Assembly (NCBI GenBank): GCA_038259825.1
Contig: JBBSOK010000013.1
Location: forward strand, 1-37,009
DNA length: 37,009 bases
Source: JBBSOK01 sp038259825
Lineage (GTDB): Bacteria > Bacteroidota > Bacteroidia > Flavobacteriales > Flavobacteriaceae
Reading direction: 5' to 3'
Both the position numbers and the translations under genes were made by a program. The notes beneath the pieces are model-generated. The model worked only from the letters and a program-made list of their open reading frames with translations, was not told the origin of the DNA and did no database searches. Shown here in pieces: positions 25,541-31,297 of this stretch. The stretch's first letter is position 1, and every line of letters starts with the position of its first letter.

Positions 25541-25870
25541 TTAAGAAAGAATGGGCGGTGCGCGAAGTTGGGTATTGGTTATATTAAAAGAATGTAATTG
25601 CAAGGAAGCAAAGTTTGCTTCAATCGTAACAGGAATTTTTGGAAGTAATAAGTTTGGATATTCAAATATATCATATTTGAAGGAAGCTACTTGAAAATGA
25701 CAGATATCACATTTAACAACAGTTTTATGAATGTGAGTTTTATGCTCTGTGCAGGCAATATGTTCGTGACCTTCAAAAATATGAGAAAACTGAATGGCAG
25801 TTGGTAACATTAATGCTGCGAAGAGCAATAATGCTGCTATGTTTTTGCCAAGCTGTTTTTCAAAAATCAT
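25541..25870 (-). CDS. His/Cys-rich exported small protein, first gene of the TonB operon
   Basis: This 109-residue protein starts with a hydrophobic segment (about 10-28, IAALLLFAALMLPTAIQF), a signal or anchor. Right after it comes a metal-binding-like cluster: H30, H35, H37, C40, H43, H46 and H48, then CDICH (C54, C57, H58). The remainder (about 60-109) is a beta-strand-rich tail without further histidine clusters apart from one isolated His. The ligand set of seven or more histidines plus three cysteines fits zinc or copper binding in the periplasm. No family name is certain; the layout resembles small DUF2946-like proteins that precede metal transporters. It is preceded by a good promoter at 25893-25923 and followed 40 nt later by the receptor. 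Confidence 0.8.
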   Translation of the reverse strand: MIFEKQLGKNIAALLLFAALMLPTAIQFSHIFEGHEHIACTEHKTHIHKTVVKCDICHFQVASFKYDIFEYPNLLLPKIPVTIEANFASLQLHSFNITNTQLRAPPILS

Positions 25871-25892
25871 TTGTATTTATCAAATATGGTTG

Positions 25893-25923
25893 CAAAATTA
25901 AACTTATAACAAGAAATTACAAT
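25893..25923 (-). promoter_or_regulatory. Promoter of the TonB-receptor operon
   Basis: On the minus strand ATTG (25920-25923) is followed by 19 nt and an exact -7 element TAATTTTG (25893-25900), leaving about 17 nt of leader before the ATG at 25870. The spacer contains the near-palindrome CTTGTTATAAG, which includes TGTTATA, a half-site sequence seen in Zur boxes of other bacteria. A zinc-responsive repressor there is only a possibility. Confidence 0.6.
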
Positions 25924-25985
25924 AAATAATTCACAAAATTTCTACAATTGGTTTTACGCTATAAATTTTTATTCAAAATTAAGAT

Positions 25986-26312
25986 TTATGATTCTTCCGA
26001 TTTTTCAGATGAAGAAGTTATTAATTTTCCTAGTCCAACATTTTTAAGCATTTTTTTTTCGAATTTCCAGAAAAATTTAAATTCGCCAAAAAGCCATCCC
26101 ATTGCAACTAAAATTACTTGATAAATTGGGAATATTATTAAAATTCTAAAAGGCCAATAAAAATACCAACCCATATCTTTTTGAATTCCAAAAAATTCGG
26201 TTACTGGGCCTGCTAATTTTGCTGAAGAACTTCCCGTAATTGCAAAAACAATTAAAATTACGCAAAGTTGCCAATTGGATGTTATTTTCCAACGTTTTTT
26301 AAAATTCTTCAT
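25986..26312 (-). CDS. DUF6787 family membrane protein
   Basis: This 108-residue protein has two hydrophobic helices (about 14-30 and 52-74) and the family pattern KRWKITSNWQLCVILIVFAI at the start, followed by GSSSAKLAGPVTEFFGI and YWPFRILIIFPIYQVIL. A charged, cytoplasmic tail ends in SSSEKSEES. It sits in the inner membrane and has no known function. Its ATG overlaps the DUF6146 gene's stop (ATGA, 4 nt), so the two are translationally coupled on one mRNA. The order DUF6146-DUF6787 near DUF937 and serA recurs in flavobacterial genomes, as far as I recall. Confidence 0.85.
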   Translation of the reverse strand: MKNFKKRWKITSNWQLCVILIVFAITGSSSAKLAGPVTEFFGIQKDMGWYFYWPFRILIIFPIYQVILVAMGWLFGEFKFFWKFEKKMLKNVGLGKLITSSSEKSEES

Positions 26313-26728
26313 TGCCTTCCGCCGATAAAACGTTGATTATAAGTTTTTTGAAAATATACAAAGTAGTTATATAATAGATAATTAACTTCAAGACCATAAT
26401 CTATATTTGGGTCATAGTTTATAGTCTGTTCATATAAATTTTGGTTAGCACCAATTCCCATAGCACGGGTATTATATTCAGTAGTCCATATTCTATTTTT
26501 GGTTTCTAAATATGTAATTCCGAAATAACCTCTTGGCGGCTGTGTTACAAGCCAATTATTAAAACCTGGCTCTATTATAAGAATTTCATATTCCAAACTA
26601 TCGTTAGCAATTCTAACGGTATCATTTGTTGCTATTTTATCAGGATTTTTATCGGTCATTACTGTTTTTCCTGAATTGCAACCAATTAATGCAAGTATAA
26701 TTATTGAAAAGTATAGAAGTGTTTTCAT
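26309..26728 (-). CDS. DUF6146 family lipoprotein
   Basis: This 139-residue protein has a short lipoprotein signal peptide with lipobox ALIGC (C17). The mature domain begins with a flexible linker (SGKTVMTDKNPDKIATNDT) and continues as a compact domain with SLEYEILIIEPGFNNWL, PPRGYFGITYLETKNRIW and ENP-type turns, ending YFVYFQKTYNQRFIGGRQ. The pattern is that of DUF6146; no function is known. It is first in a two-gene unit with the DUF6787 gene, whose start overlaps its stop by 4 nt. A TATTTTTG element (26753-26760) 25-32 nt upstream could be its promoter and overlaps the stem of the terminator behind the DUF937 gene. Confidence 0.85.
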   Translation of the reverse strand: MKTLLYFSIIILALIGCNSGKTVMTDKNPDKIATNDTVRIANDSLEYEILIIEPGFNNWLVTQPPRGYFGITYLETKNRIWTTEYNTRAMGIGANQNLYEQTINYDPNIDYGLEVNYLLYNYFVYFQKTYNQRFIGGRQ

Positions 26729-26756
26729 TTTCTTTTTTTATTTAAGTGTAAACAAA

Positions 26757-26802
26757 AATAACGCTTAACACTCTAAAATCATTAGAATTGTAAAGCGTTA
26801 TT
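26757..26802 (-). terminator. Hairpin terminator after the DUF937 gene
   Basis: Arms AATAACGCTT (26757-26766) and AAGCGTTATT (26793-26802) form a perfect 10-bp stem around a 26-nt loop. On the minus strand the stem ends in TTATTTTTG. It begins about 25 nt beyond the DUF937 stop. Confidence 0.75.
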
Positions 26803-26826
26803 AAAATTTAAATATTTAATAAATTA

Positions 26827-27462
26827 CTATTTTCCGAATAAACCACCTAACATCCCGCCAAGTCCGCTTTGTTTTTTACCACCAAGAACCATTCCTGCAA
26901 TATCATCAATTACGCTACCATCATTGTTACCATCCAAGAGAGATTCAATCATTGATTGCTGCTTTGGTTGTTTTTTGCCACCACCCATTAGACCGCCCAA
27001 CAAATCGCCAATACCAGAATCCGTATTTACATTATTTTGTTGTTTTTGCTTTCCTAAATATCCCAAAATTAATGGTGCTGCAACAGCTAAAATTTTCATT
27101 ACGCTATTACTATCCAAACCAGATTTTTGAGATATTGCTCTTACAGCATTATCTTGGCTACCACCTAAAACGTGTCCTAAAATACCCAATCCATCAACTT
27201 TCACATTTTCATCTACGCCACCGGCAAAAAGGCTCCCAAGATTATCTAGAATGCTGCCGTCGTGCTTATTATTTAAAGCACCCATTAAACTAGCAGCACC
27301 ATTTTCCGTACTTGCGTTACGCTTCATTGCACCCATAAGTAAAGGCATTGCCATTGCAATCACCGAAGCAGTTTTATCCTCAGGCTGGCTTGTTTCTTGG
27401 CTAATACCGCCAATCATTTGTTTTCCAAGATCACTGTTCAATAAGTCTAAAATTCCTGACAT
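26827..27462 (-). CDS. DUF937 domain protein
   Basis: This 211-residue protein is glycine- and methionine-rich, with repeated helical segments of the DUF937 type: SGILDLLNSDLGKQMIGGIS at the N-terminus, VIAMAMPLLMGAMKRNASTE, HVLGGSQDNAVRAISQKSGL, and a C-terminal block of GLLGGLMGGG-like and DDIAGMVLGG turns. No signal peptide or catalytic motif is present. Members of this family are widespread and of unproven role. It is transcribed alone: a terminator follows at 26757-26802, and the serA gene ends 113 nt upstream on the same strand. Confidence 0.85.
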   Translation of the reverse strand: MSGILDLLNSDLGKQMIGGISQETSQPEDKTASVIAMAMPLLMGAMKRNASTENGAASLMGALNNKHDGSILDNLGSLFAGGVDENVKVDGLGILGHVLGGSQDNAVRAISQKSGLDSNSVMKILAVAAPLILGYLGKQKQQNNVNTDSGIGDLLGGLMGGGKKQPKQQSMIESLLDGNNDGSVIDDIAGMVLGGKKQSGLGGMLGGLFGK

Positions 27463-27574
27463 TTTAATTATTTTAATTTATTAGTCATGCAAGATAGAAA
27501 ATTATTAATCAACTCTTTACACTAGCTAATTGAAAAGTATCTACATTAATATTAAATGATTAGCTTATTAAATT

Positions 27575-28525
27575 CTATTTTAAAATTGAAATAATTTGCT
27601 GGGCAAGTTCTGTACCAATTCTATCTTGGGCTTCGCTTGTTGCTGCACCAATATGAGGTGTTAATGAAATTTTACCATTCATAAGAACCTTTACTGCTGG
27701 TGTTGGTTCATTCTGAAAAGTATCAAGCGCCGCAAAGGACAATTTTCCCGTTTCCAGTGCGTCAATAACTGCATTTTCATCAATAACACCTCCGCGAGCG
27801 CAGTTTATAATTGCTGCACCATCTTTCATTTCTGAAATTTCATTTTTACCAATTACAAATTGAGGCTGTGCAGGAACGTGAAGTGAAATAAAATCGCTGT
27901 GCTTAATTAATTCTTCTACAGGTTCGGTTTTAATTTTTAGGGTGATTTCTTGTCCATCGTAAAAATCTAAGGTAATATCAGCCTCGCCAACTTGGTTGTC
28001 GCTAGCAATTACTTTCATGCCACAACCTAAAGCTATTTTTGCAACATCTCTCCCAATACGACCAAATCCAATAATGCCAATAGTTTTACCTCTTAGCTCA
28101 CGGCCGCCTGCATAATTTTTCTTTAAGGAATTAAACTTTGTGTCCCCATCTAAAGGCATATTTCTGTTTGCGTCATATAAAAAACGAACGCCACCAAATA
28201 AATGTGCAAAAACCAATTCAGCAACAGAATTTGACGAAGATGCTGGTGTATTAATTACGTGCAAACCTTGATCGCGTGCGTATTTGACATCAATATTATC
28301 CATACCAACACCGCCACGGCCTATTATTTTAAGTGTGTCGCACTCATCAATTATATTTTTTCTAACTTCAGTTGCGCTTCTTACTAAGATAACCGAAACT
28401 TTATGGTCGTTTATATATTGTACAAGTTGTTCTTGTGCTACGTGAGTTGTAATAACTTCAAATCCTGCACTTTCTAATGCTTTTACGCCACTTTTTGAAA
28501 TGCCGTCGTTTGCTAATACTTTCAT
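27575..28525 (-). CDS. serA: D-3-phosphoglycerate dehydrogenase, short form
   Basis: This 316-residue enzyme oxidises 3-phosphoglycerate to 3-phosphohydroxypyruvate, the first step of serine synthesis. It has the D-2-hydroxyacid dehydrogenase fold with NAD-binding IGFGRIGRDVA (GxGxxG at 153-158), the catalytic arginine in NCARGGVIDE, and the catalytic histidine in LTPHIGAAT. It lacks the C-terminal ACT domain of the E. coli enzyme, so serine feedback inhibition through that domain is not expected. The start MKVLANDGIS is the normal N-terminus. It lies 41 nt after serC on the same strand, so both are probably made from one mRNA. Confidence 0.93.
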   Translation of the reverse strand: MKVLANDGISKSGVKALESAGFEVITTHVAQEQLVQYINDHKVSVILVRSATEVRKNIIDECDTLKIIGRGGVGMDNIDVKYARDQGLHVINTPASSSNSVAELVFAHLFGGVRFLYDANRNMPLDGDTKFNSLKKNYAGGRELRGKTIGIIGFGRIGRDVAKIALGCGMKVIASDNQVGEADITLDFYDGQEITLKIKTEPVEELIKHSDFISLHVPAQPQFVIGKNEISEMKDGAAIINCARGGVIDENAVIDALETGKLSFAALDTFQNEPTPAVKVLMNGKISLTPHIGAATSEAQDRIGTELAQQIISILK

Positions 28526-28566
28526 TTATATATTTTATATTAATAATTTAATTTTGCTTACAGCTT

Positions 28567-29634
28567 TTAAGCTTCCTTTTCAAGTTGCTTCATAACATCA
28601 ACTAAAACTTGTACGCTTTCTAAAGGCAAGGCATTATACATTGAAGCTCTATAACCGCCAACACTTCTATGACCATTTAAGCCACTAATACCAGCGTCTT
28701 TCCACATTTTGTTGAATTTTTCTGCGTGTACTTCATCTACAAGATTGAAAGTTGGATTCATTTTAGAACGATCTTCCATTGTGGCAACAAAACCTGTGAA
28801 TAAAGGATTTCTGTCAATTTCAGAATAAATAAGATTTGCTTTTGCATCGTTTCTTTTTTCAATTGCAGCAACGCCTCCAAATTCTTTTAACCACTCTAAG
28901 GTTAACATTGTAACATAAACAGGAAAAACGGGTGGTGTATTAAACATACTTTCCTTTTCAATATGAATTTTATAATCCATCATTGAAGGAATTGCTCTTT
29001 CAACTTTTCCCAAAACATCTTCTTTTATTACAACGAGTGTTGCGCCGGCAGGACCCATATTTTTTTGGGCTCCCGCATAAATTATATCGAATTTAGAAAA
29101 ATCTAGAACCCTTGAAAAAATATCGCTACTCATATCACAAATCATTGGGACGTTAGACTCAGGAAATTCGTGCATTTGAGTTCCGAAAATAGTATTGTTA
29201 CTTGTGCAGTGAAAATAGTCTGCGTCTGCTGGAATTGTATATCCTTTCGGAATGTAATTGAAATTATCTGGTTTTGATGAGGCAACTTCAACTACTTCAC
29301 CAAAAAGTTTTGCTTCTTTAATTGCATTGTTGGACCAAGTTCCAGTATTTAAATAAGAACCTTTCTTAGCTAACATATTGTAAGCAACCATTAAAAACTG
29401 CATACTTGCACCACCACCTAAAAATATTGCTTTATAACCTTTGTCTTGAAGATTAAGATGTTCTAGAGCCAAAGCACAAGCATTATCCATAACGGCTACA
29501 AAATCTTTGCTACGGTGGGAAATTTCAAGAAGTGAAAGATTTAAATTATTGAAATTTAAAACTGCTTCTGAAGCTTTTTTAAGAACAGGTTGCGGTAATA
29601 TACAAGGTCCGGCACTAAAGTTATGAATTTTCAT
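28567..29634 (-). CDS. serC: Phosphoserine aminotransferase
   Basis: This 355-residue enzyme converts 3-phosphohydroxypyruvate and glutamate to phosphoserine and 2-oxoglutarate, the second step of serine synthesis; the family also acts in vitamin B6 synthesis. Conserved motifs are NFSAGPCILP at the N-terminus, GGGASMQF (73-80) for phosphate and cofactor binding, and the pyridoxal-phosphate lysine K191 in YAGAQKNMGPAG. NGHRSVGGYRASMYNA near the C-terminus is the usual arginine-containing substrate segment. The length is normal. The gene precedes serA by 41 nt. A CACCTTTG sequence (29698-29705, minus strand) may be a weak promoter element. Confidence 0.95.
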   Translation of the reverse strand: MKIHNFSAGPCILPQPVLKKASEAVLNFNNLNLSLLEISHRSKDFVAVMDNACALALEHLNLQDKGYKAIFLGGGASMQFLMVAYNMLAKKGSYLNTGTWSNNAIKEAKLFGEVVEVASSKPDNFNYIPKGYTIPADADYFHCTSNNTIFGTQMHEFPESNVPMICDMSSDIFSRVLDFSKFDIIYAGAQKNMGPAGATLVVIKEDVLGKVERAIPSMMDYKIHIEKESMFNTPPVFPVYVTMLTLEWLKEFGGVAAIEKRNDAKANLIYSEIDRNPLFTGFVATMEDRSKMNPTFNLVDEVHAEKFNKMWKDAGISGLNGHRSVGGYRASMYNALPLESVQVLVDVMKQLEKEA

Positions 29635-29746
29635 AGGTAAAGATTATTTTGAAGGTTTCAGTTAAAGTTGAATATTTTTTTAAAATCTAATTAGAAACAA
29701 AGGTGCTAAAATAGTATGGAAACTTTATTAATATTTTTATAACTTA

Positions 29747-30805
29747 TTAAGAGAGTTTCAACAGAAACTGCATTGTGTCAATTCCATCGGCGTAATCTGA
29801 TAATGAGGGTTTTTGAGCTTTACCAAAAGAAATTTCATCTGCTATTCCAGTGTTTGAAACCGTGCATTGAATATTATCATTTTCAGCTCTTAATTTTTCT
29901 TTAATTTCTGAAATATCTTTATATTTTTCATAAAAAACAACCGAAATAGGAGAGGAGAAACCTTCATCTTCTTTAAGCAACATAAATTCATTATCCAACA
30001 GATTAATGTTACTCATTAAATATACTGCTTTGTTATAATCGTAGTTATTTATGTACTTGTTGTTATTAATTATTTGCTTCCACGAAAACATAGGATTAAA
30101 AAAATGCTGAAAATTATAATCTTCAGGTACATATATTTTTGAAACATTGCGGCAACCTAAGCCAAAATATGTAAAAATATCGTCTGCCAACAATTTCATT
30201 TCTTCATCGGTCTCTTTTCCATTTAAAACTGCGACGGAATTTCTGTTTTTTCTAATAATGTTGGGATACTTCCCAAAGTAATAATTAAAGTAACGGGCGG
30301 TATTGTTACTTCCTGTTGCAATAACGGCATCAAAATCTGTTAATTTTTCTTCAGTAAATAAAATATACTCTGAAAATTTTGGTTCAATTTTAATTAGATA
30401 GTTTGCCAAAAACGGAAGCAATAATTTATCGTTCGATGAAAGTTTTACTAGCGCTTTATTGCCACTCATTAAAACACATAAAAAATCGTGAAAACCTACT
30501 AGCGGAATATTTCCCGCCATTATAATTGCAATGGTTTTTGGCTTGGTTTCTTCAATTGTATAATTCGTAATCCAATTGGTAAGATTCTCAGTAGTTAAAG
30601 CATCAGCCCAGCTTTTTAAAGAAAATCGAACATTTTCTTCGGTAAACCAACCGTTGTGATGGTGAAGTGTGCCAACAAGAGTATTTAATTTTTCAAAAGT
30701 ATCTTCAACTTGAAAATCTTCTGATTGTTGAGCTTCAGATTGAGAAAATCGAGATAAAAAGCTACCTAAAGCTAGAAAGGCATTAATTCTTTCAGGTAAT
30801 TGCAT
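29747..30805 (-). CDS. Acyl-CoA reductase (LuxC-like)
   Basis: This 352-residue protein belongs to the aldehyde-dehydrogenase-like LuxC/acyl-CoA reductase family, which reduces acyl groups to aldehydes via a cysteine thioester. The catalytic cysteine is C218 in FGLGCRNVSKIYVPEDY, and the cofactor-binding region includes IIMAGNIPLVGFHDFL and VIATGSNNTARYF. Bacteroidota carry it without the rest of the lux genes, so its acyl substrate is not known. The frame is open to 30934, but the start at ATG 30803-30805 (MQLPERINAF) is preferred: the region upstream encodes the divergent promoters and the ferredoxin start on the other strand. Confidence 0.88.
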   Translation of the reverse strand: MQLPERINAFLALGSFLSRFSQSEAQQSEDFQVEDTFEKLNTLVGTLHHHNGWFTEENVRFSLKSWADALTTENLTNWITNYTIEETKPKTIAIIMAGNIPLVGFHDFLCVLMSGNKALVKLSSNDKLLLPFLANYLIKIEPKFSEYILFTEEKLTDFDAVIATGSNNTARYFNYYFGKYPNIIRKNRNSVAVLNGKETDEEMKLLADDIFTYFGLGCRNVSKIYVPEDYNFQHFFNPMFSWKQIINNNKYINNYDYNKAVYLMSNINLLDNEFMLLKEDEGFSSPISVVFYEKYKDISEIKEKLRAENDNIQCTVSNTGIADEISFGKAQKPSLSDYADGIDTMQFLLKLS

Positions 30806-30811
30806 AGTATT

Positions 30812-30843
30812 TTTGGTGTTGCCCTTAATAGGCATTAAATTTG
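30812..30843 (+). promoter_or_regulatory. Promoter of the ferredoxin gene
   Basis: TTTG (30812-30815), a 20-nt spacer and TAAATTTG (30836-30843) give a perfect Bacteroidota promoter. The -7 element ends 26 nt before the ATG at 30870. Confidence 0.75.
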
Positions 30844-30846
30844 CAA

Positions 30847-30877
30847 CAAAGTTAGAAAAAGAAAAAGCTATGGCAAT
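30847..30877 (-). promoter_or_regulatory. Promoter of the LuxC-like gene, overlapping the ferredoxin start
   Basis: On the minus strand ATTG (30874-30877), a 19-nt spacer and TAACTTTG (30847-30854) match the consensus. The -33 element lies inside the first codons of the ferredoxin gene. The two -7 elements of the divergent promoters are 3 nt apart. Confidence 0.65.
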
Positions 30878-31223
30878 TATAATAACAGATGAATGTATAA
30901 ATTGCGGCGCCTGTGAGCCAGAATGTCCAAACACAGCAATTTATGAAGGTGCGGACGATTGGCGTTATTCAGATGGAACCGATTTAGAGGGTAAAGCTAT
31001 TTATCCAAGCGGTAAAGAGGTTGATGCACAAGAAACCCACGAACCAATTAGTGATGAAATTTATTACATAGTACCAGATAAGTGTACGGAATGTAAAGGT
31101 TTTCACGAAGAACCGCAATGTGCAGCTGTATGTCCAGTTGATTGTTGCGTTCCGGATGAAGATAATGTTGAGAGCGAAGCCGAATTATTAGCAAAGCAAG
31201 CATTCATGCATAACGATAAGTAA
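30870..31223 (+). CDS. Dicluster [4Fe-4S] ferredoxin, Chromatium/YfhL type
   Basis: This 117-residue ferredoxin carries two cluster motifs. The first is CINCGACEPECP (C9, C12, C15, C19). The second is CTECKGFHEEPQCAAVCP (C72, C75, C84, C88), with the eight-residue loop typical of the Chromatium/YfhL type, plus extra cysteines C92 and C93. An insert of about 25 residues (near 25-60) between the two motifs, longer than in YfhL, contains DWRYSDGTDLEG. It is an electron carrier, and the acyl-CoA reductase transcribed divergently is an attractive but unproven partner. The ATG at 30870 is chosen over the in-frame ATG at 30813, which lies before the predicted transcription start. Confidence 0.93.
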   Translation: MAIIITDECINCGACEPECPNTAIYEGADDWRYSDGTDLEGKAIYPSGKEVDAQETHEPISDEIYYIVPDKCTECKGFHEEPQCAAVCPVDCCVPDEDNVESEAELLAKQAFMHNDK

Positions 31224-31241
31224 TAATTTAGTATATTATTG

Positions 31242-31282
31242 AAATAAAAAGAGGCTGTTTTTTAAACAGCCTCTTTTTATTT
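31242..31282. terminator. Bidirectional terminator between ferredoxin and TonB-receptor genes
   Basis: Arms AAATAAAAAGAGGCTGTTT (31242-31260) and AAACAGCCTCTTTTTATTT (31264-31282) form a perfect 19-bp stem with a 3-nt loop. T-rich ends on both strands let it stop both convergent genes. Confidence 0.9.
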
Positions 31283-31297
31283 TAATTAAGATTATAA

